The translations under genes were made by a program, and so were the position numbers. From Tubiluchus corallicola (taxonomy: Eukaryota > Priapulida > Priapulimorpha > Priapulimorphida > Tubiluchidae), in contig JAQGDQ010000212.1 in assembly GCA_030141605.1 (NCBI GenBank), forward strand, positions 144,813 to 208,812: a DNA stretch of 64,000 nt, written 5' to 3'. Shown here in pieces: positions 48,571 to 59,433 of this stretch. Each line of letters starts with the position of its first letter. Within the stretch, counting starts at the first letter, position 1. The notes under the pieces were generated by a model. It did no database searches. It saw nothing but the letters and a program-made list of their open reading frames with translations, and had not been told where the DNA came from.

Positions 48571-50100
48571 ATTTTGCGATATTATATGTCGTAGAAAAGC
48601 AGTATAGCTGAGCGGATGAGAACTATAACAGAGGCTGAGAAATTATTCGAGGCTGGACCTGGTTAATAAGTGGATGGGTGATGGCTGGTAAATCTGTTTC
48701 ATCTACCATACCTCAGTTGTCGTTTGTTGCATGCCTATTTGCCTCTTTAAAGACATAAAAGGATAAAAAAACATATTCTTGCATATAGCTAAAGAAAAGC
48801 CTTGAAATTTCATTTTCTTACTGTATACAGAGCTTGTGTAAGCAGTATTGCCGTGTAAAACATGTAAGTTTAAGCTCCCACGCTAACAGTTAGGCGCAGC
48901 TATTTTAATGGTAAGTTGTCGAGGAAGAAATTGGAACAGTTCTTATAACCTTGTATAATTGTGTGTTTAGTGAACCAGTGACGTTTTTGGTGCACACTGG
49001 CATAGTCAAAACAATCACGTATTACAAGTTGGCACAAATATGTTAAATTACTACGAATTTTGTTCCAGTTATAAGCCTTTCCAACAGGTAAACTCAAATT
49101 GCAATGTAATATAACTTTATATACGTACTTGCACAGCGAGAACGTCCTGAATTCGGCATATAAGCTTTTTTTAGTTATTCAAATGTCTGGAATCTCTATT
49201 TCATGAAAGGGCCATTTTGATACCAAGTTCATCGCTCTGTGTAATTTCTAAGCTGAGATAATCCACATTGAAGTTGAGGTGCAGGCTACACACTGAAAAA
49301 CGTAACCTTGAGAAAATCGCTGTTAAAGTTAGCCATTGTTTTTTGTCACATTTCTACAAAACGTTTAGTAACTGCACAAATGTTGGTTGCTATGGATTTC
49401 ACAAGAACACATTGAAGTTACGTTTACGTCCTATAGGCGGCTCTGCGCTTGGCAACAGGAAAAAACCGCAAGCAAAATGGCAGTTTCCACGAGCTACTAT
49501 CGACGTTTGAAAATACGAGTTTTCGACAAACGCCTTACTAATTTTTAGGCAGAGAAGTGGGTAAGAAGTTATTACATTAAATGTGTGGTATTTTTTAAAC
49601 AATATCCTGAGGTTCTGTTGCTAGAACGTAAAAGTCCAACACCTTTAGCACTCGTTCTCGTAAAAAAATTTATATTCAACCCAATTTTTCATGCATTCTA
49701 CTTTGAAGCATCACGACGCAGTTTTAACTGTGTCGATTTGTGGACGGTTTTGCTTTGGAAGTACACATATGTCAATTTTTTCTTTGAGACGTATTTTCCT
49801 TTTCCTCTCAATTAACGTAAAATCTCTTGAAATGATTTAGTACAAAATTCGAATTAATTTGCAATCTCCATGTATTTTTACAGTAAGTATAGTTTAATAT
49901 AAAACAATTCCAAACACATTTTACACATTTGTAAGTATTTTAAATAACTGCTGACTACAGCCATAGTACAGAAAAGTATATTCGCCATGTCTAATCACTA
50001 TAAAGGGTGTCAGGAAATGAGTAACTACCCTGCACAGAAGAAATGAAGAAGAATAGATAAAAACTGACAACAGCATCAGAAAATTCATTTTGTTTTGACC
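48571..50100. other. No gene seen
   Basis: AT-rich. A diverged family B-like patch (GTGAACCAGTGACG, GTGCACACTGGCAT) is at 48965-49005 and a family I-like patch at 49686-49790. No supported exon. Confidence 0.35.
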
Positions 50101-50109
50101 AGTGAACCT

Positions 50110-50420
50110 TTTCTTAATCATGGTTGGATCATGACGTCCTGGGCCCCTAAGCTAATGAAATTATGGGACGGAGCCACCTTCTAACTGGTCTTGAACATTT
50201 ACAAAGCTTGAACTCAACTTACTGCAATTTCTTCAATTAAACTAGAACATCTTTTCTTTGTCAATAAAAATATACTATAAGAAATACCACTATTTTACTA
50301 TTTATTGCAAACCAAATTAGCACATATTTCAAAAATAACCGTAGTGAAAAAACAGATTTTTTTGCCAAATGTTACCAAAGCTTGAACTGCCCCCCCCCCC
50401 CCCAGCTTGGGGGGCCTTAG
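50110..50420 (-). repeat. Dispersed repeat family G, copy 2 (inverted)
   Basis: Reverse-complement match to 25080-25430, including a TATTGCAAACCAAATTAGCA-like block. It ends next to a run of about 14 C. Confidence 0.55.
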
Positions 50421-51343
50421 GCCGCAGCCAAGTACCTAGTACTTAATAACTAGTACTGCTGCTATTGGCAGCTGTAAGTTCCATAAATGAACGGGGCACA
50501 ATTCATGTTGCTTTCTCAACGATAATGGTGTCATAATTCATTCTCTCAAAAGCTTCGTGGTTTTTATTTCTGACAAAAAAGTGGAAAGAATGTTAAAAAC
50601 AGATTAAATAAGATACCTAATGATGATTAAAATATTAGAAATACGTTTATATCTACTTGTGGCAACTTTCAGGTACAGAGGGGTTATTATTTCCTGTCAC
50701 CCCGTAGAAATCAAAATTTTAATGCTTACTTGGGCGTATTCTTAACCTTTAATGCCGTATTAAATTTCCCTGTCGTTTCGGAAATCAGTTGTGTTATGTC
50801 CTATAATTACGCCCTACGTGTTTATTTACAATGGGGACGCTACTGTAACAATACTGATTATGTAACAATGAACTTAAAACAATAGAAACAAGATGTCCTG
50901 AAAAAAATTATTTGCGTGTCCTGAATTCATGAAATGTACTCGCTTTGTTACAAGATTTTGTTCAAGCAAAATTAATTTATAGCGAGCTGACACACGAGCA
51001 ATTCTTGTCGTCCAACTTTCGAGAGAGTCCTCATCTTCACGTTTGCCGACCAGTTGTTCATCTGACAAAGTCGTGCATGTGTGTTGTTATCCATTATGGC
51101 AAAAGCTGACGTTGTTTTGTTTCCTGATGACGTCAGCAGAAGTAAACTCACGAATACTATTGCTGACACCCAGCCAACACTGATCCTCAAGTAACTGTTC
51201 ATGAGAAAAAATCGTACGTGTGTGGTGTCGTCTACTGTGGCAGAACTCTTATTTTTCTGATGATGTCAACAAAAGTAAACAATATTTTGACCACCGTTTC
51301 TAGTCTTTAGTTTGTACAAAAAAGAAACAGCAAACGAATTGAA
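50421..51343. other. 3' flank of the receptor gene; no other gene seen
   Basis: Lies downstream of the receptor stop on the minus strand. A direct duplication (TGATGACGTCAGCAGAAGTAAA at 51126 and TGATGATGTCAACAAAAGTA at 51259, each after a TTATCCATTATGGCA/GTCTACTGTGGCAG-like block) spans about 51070-51280. Confidence 0.4.
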
Positions 51344-51799
51344 CTACAAAATTAAACCGGGAGCAGAAAATATGATAGAGCATATTGCCACCACGGTATA
51401 GACTGAAAAAACAAGAAGACATATCCTGTCCACGACCATGGCTGCAAACTTCCAATCATTATTCAGCTCTCTCTCGTCCTCCTCCTCTTTCAGATGGGAG
51501 GTTATCACTTTTAGCTCGTGTAAAATGTCCGCAAGTTCACTTCTGTTTCCACCGAGAACAGAACGATTTTCACCAAGTGGAAGTTTACTATAACCACCGG
51601 GAGGTGGCGTGTTATTGGACGACCGGAAGTCGTCGTCTGCGTCAAGAACATTGGCTAGTAGGCTGCGAGAACAACGCTCTTTCAGTTCTATTTCTTTCAA
51701 CTTTGAGTTAACAGCGAATTGTTTTAACCTGTCTTCGTTGCTCACTTGACGTTTCATGCAAAGTATTCTGGGAAGCCAACGGAGAAACACCGTTCGCAT
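51344..51799 (-). CDS. nAChR alpha subunit, exon 10: cytoplasmic loop and TM4
   Basis: Starts in phase 0 right after a TTTTTCAG acceptor (51800-51801) with MRTVFLRWLPRILCMKR, the standard start of the TM3-TM4 loop. The loop is about 110 residues, ending in an amphipathic helix (ELNNDWKFAAMVVDRICLLV). TM4 follows and the protein ends APGLIL then a stop at 51344-51346. Loop length is in the usual range for alpha7-like subunits. No frame damage is seen. Confidence 0.92.
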   Translation of the reverse strand: MRTVFLRWLPRILCMKRQVSNEDRLKQFAVNSKLKEIELKERCSRSLLANVLDADDDFRSSNNTPPPGGYSKLPLGENRSVLGGNRSELADILHELKVITSHLKEEEDERELNNDWKFAAMVVDRICLLVFSVYTVVAICSIIFSAPGLIL

Positions 51800-51829
51800 C
51801 TGAAAAATCAATAATTTCGGTATTTGCAA

Positions 51830-52385
51830 ATTTCTCTTATAATATTGATATTTCTCTTATAAACGAACAATATTCAATTGAATAAAATTCAAGTAAACGC
51901 AGTCATACAAAAATTCGATCTTCAACGCTTGAAAAGAAGCTAATAATTAAGACTTTTAAGTTAACGGTAAATTACAATTAATCTTAAAAATAAAAGTTAA
52001 CATGTAACGAGAAGAAATACAAGCATTTCTTTTCACAGAGAAAAAAAACGAAAATTAATCACCGACGAGAACTGAACTCGTGACTTTCAGTAGTGCAGTG
52101 TGTTATAGAAGCCAAAAAGCGAGCATTTTTAGCTTTATATTCAAATTGGATTGTAACACGCTTTAAGCAATGCAATTCGCATTCTTATCATTTGTTGCCA
52201 AGAAGCTGGTAAATCAATAGATAATAACCGCCTGAGTGCTGATACTGATGAACTCTTTTATTGCATAATTGCCTAGAAGCAAAGTGTTGAGAAAAATAGC
52301 ACATACAGTCGATAAGTAATCAATGAGTCAGCTCATGCTAGTTGATTAGTTACTTATGCTCTTGCTAATGCAATTGCCACTGCCA
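51830..52385 (-). other. Receptor intron, with tRNA-like stretch
   Basis: Intronic between TM3 and TM4 exons. At about 52055-52120 the minus strand has ACGAGTTCAGTTCTCGT, a perfect five-pair T-arm, possibly a SINE or tRNA relic. Confidence 0.4.
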
Positions 52386-52419
52386 GTTGTTGTTGTTGTT
52401 GCTGCTGCTGCTGTTGCAG

Positions 52420-52472
<53 letters not shown>

Positions 52473-52497
52473 GCTGCTGCTGCTGCTGCTGTTGCAG

Positions 52498-52552
<55 letters not shown>

Positions 52553-52602
52553 GGTTGTCGTCAAGGTTGTCGTTGTGGTTGTTGTTGCTCCTGCTACTGC
52601 TG

Positions 52603-52634
<32 letters not shown>

Positions 52635-52811
52635 TTACTGCTGTGTTCCTGTTGCTGTTGTTGTTGTTGCTGCTGCTGTTACTGCTGTGTTCCTGTTGCT
52701 GTTGTTGTTGTTGTTGTTGTCGCTGTTGTTGCTCCTGCTGCTGCTGTGTTGCTGTTGCTACTGCTGTTGTTGTTGTTGTCGTTGCTGTTGCTCCTGCTGC
52801 TGCTGTGTTGC

Positions 52812-52844
<33 letters not shown>

Positions 52845-52890
52845 GTTGTTGTTGTTGTTGTTGTTGTTGCTGCTGCTGCTTATACTGCTG
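52386..52890. repeat. TTG/TGC trinucleotide block in receptor intron
   Basis: About 500 bp of TTG with TGC, CTG and GTT variants. In the sense (minus) direction this is (CAA)n with CAG/GCA patches. It starts about 34 bases inside the intron after the TM3 exon donor. All poly-Leu, poly-Val, poly-Thr and poly-Gln frames are artefacts. Confidence 0.95.
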
Positions 52891-52924
52891 CTGCTGCTTA
52901 TGCTTACACATAATCTATACTTAC

Positions 52925-53034
52925 CCAGTTTGGCATTCGGTATAAATCTGTAGTCCTATGATGCATGTTTAAGACGCAAACAGTCAAGGTCACAGAAAGA
53001 GCACACATTATCATAATACATGCAAAGTACTTCC
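52925..53034 (-). CDS. nAChR alpha subunit, exon 9: TM3
   Basis: A 110-bp exon with TTTTTTCAG acceptor (53035-53036) and TGG|GTAAGT donor. GG completes the split Gly codon of the TM2 exon, then KYFACIMIMCALSVTLTVCV, LNMHHR and a TDLYRMPNW end. This is a typical TM3 followed by the HHR turn. Confidence 0.93.
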
Positions 53035-53800
53035 CTGAAAAAACACGCTAACTATTATTGTTGTTAACATTATTTTCCGTTCATTTAGTTAGAAAATGGG
53101 AAATATTTTATCGGATGGGATTTTGGACATTTTTGGTGTAGAAGACGTAAATTACATACGTAAACGATAATATATATTCATACGAAAATTTTATTTACCC
53201 ACGTCCATTTTAAATTCTATGTATATATTTGTATATAGTCTATTATAATTTGCCTGTAACATTGTAGTGTATATTTTGTTTTAAATTTTTGGCACAGTAG
53301 TTTTTAGTTTGCACTGGACGCATTTGCCTTTGTGTAAATTTTATTCTAATGATGCGATGTTCTTTTATGCTTTTATAGTTATGAATATCGATTTTTATGG
53401 CAAGTAAAGATTTTATATATATATAATCTTTCATAACTATAACTAACGATATTCATAACTATATATATATATATATATATAAGAGCGAGACATTAGCCAC
53501 CTGGCGCCAGTTAACTGAGATTAATTTTGCTAAACAGTCTATGCTGAACAGCTCTTAAATTCAGTTAATGCTGGGCTGGTATAATAAATTCTGCCATGCG
53601 GTTGCACTTAGTTTTCATACTAGTTATGAAAGGGAACACATTTTAAATTTGTCTGTCGAATTACAAAACATCTTTGAAAAACACCCCACGTGATCAGAAT
53701 TTAAAGGAGAAGTAAACCTTTATTTACAAAAAACCAAAAAATTCTTTTTGAAATTTTATATCACTAACTTATATACCGCCTTGAGACGTTAAAATAGCAG
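53035..53800 (-). other. Receptor intron between TM2 and TM3 exons
   Basis: AT-rich, with TA runs at 53416-53426 and 53460-53482. No extra exon is recognised. Confidence 0.45.
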
Positions 53801-53804
53801 TTAG

Positions 53805-53928
53805 ACCTATGAGTGGCACAGCGTCAGAGACTAAACAAGAAACAATAATTATACCTATGAGTGGCACAGCGTCAAAAGTAGAAAAAGAAACAGTAGCATG
53901 CATACCTATGAGTGGCACAGCGTCAGAG
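53805..53928 (-). repeat. Triplicated TM2 exon end with splice donors
   Basis: The block coding for DAVPLIG plus the GT donor occurs three times, with cut points after 53906, 53855 and 53807 (spacings 51 and 48 bases). All lie in one open frame, so use of the second or third donor would insert 17 or 33 residues between TM2 and TM3. The donors read GTATGC, GTATAA and GTCTAA. The first is closest to consensus and the only one giving a normal receptor. Confidence 0.88.
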
Positions 53929-53992
53929 GTAGCTGGCATTGTTTCTGCTACCAGTAAAAGGAAGACCATGAGAGATAAGAGAATCGTTACAC
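53906..53992 (-). CDS. nAChR alpha subunit, exon 8: TM2 pore helix
   Basis: An 87-bp exon. GT completes Cys (TM2 position 4'), then VTILLSLMVFLLLVAETMPA and TSDAVPLI, ending in G of a split Gly codon before GTATGC. Leu at 9' and Glu at 20' are kept, and the preceding exon supplies Glu at -1', all expected for a cation channel. Position 4' is Cys where alpha7 has Gly, and 2' is Thr where alpha7 has Ser. The exon's 3' end is followed by two further copies of the DAVPLIG coding end with donors. Confidence 0.93.
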
Positions 53993-54319
53993 CTGTTGTT
54001 GAAAAAAATAAACAAAATTAGGTGTCAGAAAGAACAAAAAGAGGTGATTTAATTAGTATTTAACGCTCTTATCTCCCTCTCTTACCTCTGTTCTCAGCGA
54101 AGCTCTACATTTCGGTGCTCATATTTTCTTTATGTTTGAGAGTCATTCTCGTTCTCCCTCACTCTCTCCTTTTCATCCTCCCTCTGTTTCTTTTTCTCTC
54201 TCTTTCTCCCGTTCACACTCTCAGTTTCCTTCTACTTTCACTCCCTTCTCTTTGCGCATCTTCTCTTCAGAGTTTTTCTTACTCTGCGCATCTCTCGTAC
54301 ACAAGCCTCACTTTCTCTC

Positions 54320-54321
54320 TT

Positions 54322-54374
<53 letters not shown>

Positions 54375-54419
54375 ATCTTTCTCTTTTTTTTCTCTCTCTC
54401 TCCTTATGTTCTCTTTCTT

Positions 54420-54455
<36 letters not shown>
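54320..54455. repeat. (CT)n-rich microsatellite in receptor intron
   Basis: Two CT runs joined by T-rich spacer, GA-rich in the sense direction, starting about 60 bases after the donor of the TM1 exon. CT-rich sequence continues irregularly from about 54100. Confidence 0.9.
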
Positions 54456-54518
54456 TCCACTGCATGTCTTTTGATCTCATATTTGTCTCTCTCTCCTCTG
54501 CTCTCAAGATAAACTTAC

Positions 54519-54713
54519 ATAACGTGAGTTTTTCTCCTGAATCTGGCGGTAGTAGGAACACGAGTAGTGTCATGGTTGAAATAAGAAAGCACGGTATCAA
54601 TAAATTAAACAAGTAGTACAAAACTCTTCGTCGTATCACAACAGTAAATGTGACGTCGAAATAGGGCTCGGGGCAGCAGGTATACAAAAATTTATTCCTT
54701 TTGCCTGGAACAC
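54519..54713 (-). CDS. nAChR alpha subunit, exon 7: loop C, TM1, start of TM2
   Basis: A 195-bp exon. [20 protein letters not shown] contains the vicinal Cys pair that defines alpha subunits and the flanking Tyr residues of agonist loop C. TM1 follows ([20 protein letters not shown]), then [10 protein letters not shown], whose Glu at -1' favours cations. Acceptor TTTTTCAG, donor TTAT|GTAAGT. Confidence 0.95.
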
Positions 54714-55495
54714 CTGAAAAAGTCAAGATAGCGATGTCAGTAATATTCAAGAAAATGTAACTCACTCGTGTGGTAACTCGAGTTCATACTGCATAATAAT
54801 ATCCAAACTATTCATCGAAGTAAAGAACTCATAATATTATATAACTATATATCGGGTGGCGTAGAAAAAACTTGCCGAAGTTTAGATCACAATAATATTA
54901 GAAGCAAGCATCTTACAAAGTTGAAGTTTAATAGGGTAATTTTTAGAATCCTCTAACTTTTGGCTGTGAAAGTTACACGGTTGTAGTTTTTGTAGTTATT
55001 AAGGTACAACCAAAAAACTTTCATAAGTTAAAAATTAAATACCGGCACAATGTTAGTTAATTATAACAGCCACGTTAACATACCAATCACTCAGAACATG
55101 GCAGCAAAAGAACAAAGGAATCAATAGATTACGTCATAGTATTCACCACAGAAAATAAAGCTCTGATAAAGGTTTGTTGCCAAGAAAAAAATGGTATTTA
55201 ATCTTCTGGATTACGGTTTCTAGGCTTCTCTTAAAGAGAAAATGTACAATGGCCGCACAGAAACATTTGATGCAAAGGAAATAAAGGCAAAAATTGTTGA
55301 GTGCTGACGTGAGAAACTGAATCAGCTGTTGGAAGAAAGGTCTTTGCATAATTTGCACTAAAAATGGTAGAATCCTAGAGCGTAAAACTTTGAAAGCGAC
55401 CAAGGGAATGACCTAAAATTGTTAGCTTTCATATATAAAGGTGTGTTACATGAATGCTGTAATTTAAAGCTATTCCTATATCATGATCAAAACTT

Positions 55496-56215
55496 TGGGT
55501 GATGTGGTGTGGTGTAGCATGCTATGAGTGATGTGGCGTGATGTAGTATGCTATGGATGATATGGTGTGGTAGCTGTGGTGTGATACAGTATGCTATGGG
55601 CTATGTACTGTGGTAGCTGTGGTATGGTATAGTATGTTATGGGTGGTATGGTGTGGTGTAGAATGCCATGAGTGATGTGGCGTGATGTAGTATGCTATGG
55701 ATGATGTGATGCGGTAGCTGTGGTGTAATATAGTATGCTATGGGCTATGTGGTGCGGTGGCTGTGGTATGGTATAGTATGTTATGGGTGGTATGGTGTGG
55801 TGACTACGCTGTGGTGTATATGCTATGAGTGATGTGCTGTGGTGGCCGTGGTAGGTGTAGTATGGCTATGAGTGATGTGGTGTGGTGGCTATGGTGTGGT
55901 GTAGTATGCCATGAGTGATGTGGCAGGGTGGCTGTGGTGTGGTGTAGTATGGCTATGTATGATGTGGTGTGGGGGAGTGGTGTGGTGTAGTATGCTATGA
56001 GTGATGTGGTGTGGTGGCTGTGGTGTGATGTAGTATGGCTACGCGTGATATGGTGTTGGGGAGTGGTGTGGTGTGGTATGCCATGAGTGATGCGGTGTGG
56101 TGTAGTATGCTATGGGTGATGTGATATGGTGGGTGTGGTGTGGTGTGGTGTAGTATGTTATGGATGATGTGATATAGTGGGTGTGGTGTGGTGGGAGTGG
56201 TGTGCTATGCAGTGT
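55496..56215. repeat. GTGTGGTG-type minisatellite array 1 in receptor intron
   Basis: Irregular units of roughly 40-45 bp built from GTGATGTGGTGTGGTGGCTG and GTAGTATGCTATGA pieces. The array ends in a GTGCTATGCAGTGTCGCC and ACCAGGTGGC flank, which recurs after array 2. Confidence 0.85.
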
Positions 56216-56629
56216 CGCCTTCTACCAGGTGGCACAATCAGTTTTCTTTGTATTATTTTCCGTTTGAATTACACATTTTTGTGTCACCTGGTATAAACGT
56301 TCATCAAAGTAGACTACACTTACTATAATTATATGAACGTGTTCTGTATAAGTATTCAACAAAGTATAGAAGTTAGTTACTGTACATAAATATTCTTTAA
56401 AGTACAGAACTCATACTACAATGTAGAAAGCTGGTAAAATGGTGTACTTCAAAGCAGACATACAATGTAAAAATGTTTAGTGATTTATAGTGACAGAAAT
56501 CTTTTCGCGTCCATCAGCCAGACAGCAATAATATATATATAAGCTACTGTCTGAAATTGCTACAGAAATGCACAAATTTGTACTTGTTCGAATGTTATAT
56601 GTTGGCTAAGTAAAATCATGAAATCGTAC

Positions 56630-56748
56630 CAATCAAATCCCATTCTCCGTTTTCAATATAATCGCTGATGTCGCCACCATCTGGCATGGATAACCGAAGA
56701 TCAAGTCCTGTACCATCGTACGTCCAGGAGCCAAACTTCATCAAGCAC
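56630..56748 (-). CDS. nAChR alpha subunit, exon 6: Cys-loop end to loop B region
   Basis: A 119-bp exon. G completes Arg, then Cys that closes the Cys-loop. [16 protein letters not shown] carries the loop B Trp, and [11 protein letters not shown] precedes a split Gly codon. Acceptor GATTTTAG, donor ATTG|GTACGA. Compared with alpha7 the boundary with the previous exon has shifted to the end of the Cys-loop. Confidence 0.92.
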
Positions 56749-56777
56749 CTAAAATCAGTTCACACTTTACATAGTCA

Positions 56778-56860
56778 GACTCTCTCTCTCTTTCTCCCTC
56801 TCTCTCTTTCTCGCTCGCTCAATTTTTTTCTCTTTGTCCCTCCTCCTCTCTCTCCCTCCT

Positions 56861-56944
<84 letters not shown>

Positions 56945-57000
56945 CCCTTTCTCTCTCTATATATCTCTCTCTTTTTTCTCCCTTCTCTCTCTCTCTCAGC
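56778..57000. repeat. (CT)n microsatellite filling most of an intron
   Basis: CT-rich with a pure run at about 56865-56940. In the sense direction it is GA-rich and occupies about two thirds of the 334-bp intron between exons 5 and 6. Confidence 0.95.
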
Positions 57001-57082
57001 GACATAACTGTTTCTCAGTCCTCACGAATTTACTTACCATAAAAGTTATCACTAAACTCTAAGACACGATAAAGATGTTTAC

Positions 57083-57220
57083 CGTTGTTCATCGAATGGA
57101 TACCAGGCGATGTTTATCTTACAAGTACTCCTGAAGATACCAGGAGGAATGTAACTACAAGCACCATCGTGGGAAAGCACAACATTGGAGTGGTAAGTGC
57201 CATCAAACCGTTCGTCTGCA
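57083..57220 (-). CDS. nAChR alpha subunit, exon 5: ligand-binding domain with Cys-loop
   Basis: A 138-bp exon. T completes Ser, then ADERFDGTYHSNVVLSHDGA, CSYIPPGIFRSTC and KINIAWYPFDEQ, the Cys-loop with 13 residues between its cysteines once joined to the next exon. The acceptor is TTATTTTTAG and the donor CG|GTAAAC. Combined with exon 6 this covers vertebrate exons 5 and 6 with three extra codons. Confidence 0.93.
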
Positions 57221-57680
57221 CTAAAAATAATGAACAACATGGTTAAATCTAACTTAAATTAATTCTGCTGGTATGTGTCTGGCTTTGTTTATTTATTAAT
57301 AAGATAGGAGGCAGACCTCCAACAATTGCATTGCACCAATGTAGGCGATATATATATATCAAATCAGGGGTCTCTCTTTAGATTGGTCTCCCATTGATGA
57401 TTTATTTTTCTATTTCGGGTCAACGGAACGAACGTGTCTCTGTTTCTTGCCGGTTTTTCGCAAAACTTATTCTTCCTATTTTGAGAAAATGAAAAGTGCT
57501 TGTGGACGTAGTAGCTGTTTAGTAGAGCTATTTAGATTTTGCAGCCGGGTTTCCTCACAACCAAATGCATCCATTCAACCAAGTACATTGCGCTGTTTCT
57601 GTATGCCGTTGTGTTATTGATGTTGATGTTCTAATGTCGTCGTCATCGTCTTAATCATTATTACAACCATAATCACCGTG
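57221..57680 (-). other. Receptor intron segment
   Basis: Unique-looking AT-rich intron sequence before minisatellite array 2; nothing else seen. Confidence 0.4.
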
Positions 57681-57683
57681 CGA

Positions 57684-58060
57684 CCACTGGTGGGGTGGTG
57701 TGGTGTGGTGTAGTATGTTATGAGGGATATGGTATAGTGGGGTGGGATGGTGTTGTGTGGCGTGGTGTGGTGTGGTGCAACATGCTATGAGGGATATTGT
57801 GAGGTTTGTTGTAATATGCTATGAGGGACATGGTATGATGGGTATGGTGCGGTGTAGTAACTATGAGGGATATGATGAGGTGTAGTATGCTATGAATGAT
57901 GTGGTGTGGTGAGTGTGGTGTTGTGTGGTGTAGTATGCTATGAGTGATATGGTGTGGTGTGGTTTTGTATGCTATGAGTGGTGTGGTGTGGTTTAGTATG
58001 CTATGAGGGGTATGGTTTGTTGGTTATGGTGTGGTTTAGTATGCTATGAGTGATATGGTG
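57684..58060. repeat. GTGTGGTG-type minisatellite array 2, irregular part
   Basis: Units with GTAGTATGCTATGAGTGATA and TGGTGTGGTG, clearly the same family as array 1 at 55496-56215. Confidence 0.85.
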
Positions 58061-58063
58061 TGG

Positions 58064-59097
58064 TGAAAGTGGTGTGGTTTGCTGTGCGTGATGTGGTGTT
58101 GGGAGTGGTGTGGTTTGCTGTGCGTGATGTGGTGAGTTGGGAGTGGTGTGGTTTGGTGCGCGTGATGTAGTGAGTTGGGAGTGGTGTGGTTTGGTGCGCA
58201 TGATGTGGTGAGTTGGGAGTGGTGTGGTTTGGTGCGCGTGATATGGTGAGTTGGGAATGGTGTGGTTTGGTGTGCATGATGTGGTGAGTTGGGAATGGTG
58301 TGGTTTGGTGTGCATGATGTGGTGAGTTGGGAGTGGTGTGGTTTGGTGCGCGTGATGTGGTGAGTTGGGAGTGGTGTGGTTTGCTGTGCGTGATGTGGTG
58401 AGTTGGGAGTAGTGTGGTTTGGTGTGCATGATGTGGTGAGTTGGGAGTGGTGTGGTTTGGTGTGCGTGATGTGGTGAGTTGGGAGTGGTGTGGTTTGGTG
58501 TGCGTGATGTGGTGAGTTGGGAGTGGTGTGGTTTGCTGTGCGTGATGTGGTGAGTTGGGAGTGGTGTGGTTTGCTGTGCGTGATGTGGTGAGTTGGGAGT
58601 GGTGTGGTTTGCTGTGCGTGATGTGGTGAGTTGGGAGTGGTGTGGTTTGATGTGCGTGATGTGGTGAGTTGGGAGTGGTGTGGTTTGGTGCGCGTGATGT
58701 GGTGAGTTGGGAGTGGTGTGGTTTGGTGCGCGTGATGTGGTGAGTTGGGAGTGGTGTGGTTTGCTGTGCGTGATGTGGTGAGTTGGGAGTGGTGTGGTTT
58801 GCTGTGCGTGATGTGGTGAGTTGGGAGTGGTGTGGTTTGGTGCGCGTGATGTGGTGAGTTGGGAGTGGTGTGGTTTGGTGCGCGTGATGTGGTGAGTTGG
58901 GAGTGGTGTGGTTTGGTGCGCATGATGTGGTGAGTTGGGAGTGGTGTGGTTTGGTGCGCGTGATGTGGTGAGTTGGGAGTAGTGTGGTTTGCTGTGCGTG
59001 ATGTGGTGAGTTGGGAGTGGTGTGGTTTGGTGCGCGTGATGTGGTGAGTTGGGAGTAGTGTGGTTTGCTGTGCGTGATGTGGTGAGTTGGGAGTGGT
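58064..59097. repeat. 38-bp minisatellite, about 27 units
   Basis: The unit GTGCGTGATGTGGTGAGTTG followed by GGAGTGGTGTGGTTTGCT is highly regular, with TGTGC, GCGC and GTGCA variants. Its 38-bp period shifts frame each unit, so all three minus-strand frames stay open with a 38-residue repeat. Long His/Thr/Pro peptides here (up to 376 codons) are therefore artefacts. The same 3' flank as array 1 follows (GTATGCTATACAGTGTCGTC, ACCAGGTGGC). Confidence 0.96.
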
Positions 59098-59323
59098 ATG
59101 CTATACAGTGTCGTCTCACCAGGTGGCGCAAGTGTTTTGTAGTATTATTAAAACTTTTCCTTTTGAGTTACACAAGTCTTTCAAATAGATAAAAATATAA
59201 AGCTAAGTAATATAAAAATTTGTATAGAAAATTCTTTGGGATGCAGTTTAAACTTGCTTTTTCCTCCCTTCAAAATCCAGATTGTCACACAGCAAGAAAC
59301 GACGTATTTAATTAAAGTTTTAC

Positions 59324-59433
59324 CTGTTATACATGAGTACGTCTGGCCTCCATATTTTATCAGGCGGAATACGTATTGTAGTGATGTTACCGTATTCTGA
59401 TGGTTCCCAGTGTAAATTCTGATCCGTCCACGC
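59324..59433 (-). CDS. nAChR alpha subunit, exon 4: loop D to loop A
   Basis: A 110-bp exon in phase 0. [20 protein letters not shown] contains the loop D Trp, and [10 protein letters not shown] carries the loop A Tyr. The acceptor is ACTGTAG (weak pyrimidine tract) and the donor AACAG|GTAAAA. Confidence 0.93.

Noticed and set aside
52356-52953. Poly-Val, poly-Leu and poly-Cys frames
   Set aside because: TTG/TGC microsatellite in a receptor intron.
51830-53900. Receptor lacking TM3
   Set aside because: The TM3 exon was at first not apparent, but a 110-bp exon with correct phase is at 52925-53034.
58001-59131. Minus-strand open frame of 376 codons, HHSQLTTS-type repeats
   Set aside because: Produced by the 38-bp minisatellite, which has no stops in any minus frame. 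It lies in a receptor intron on the same strand.
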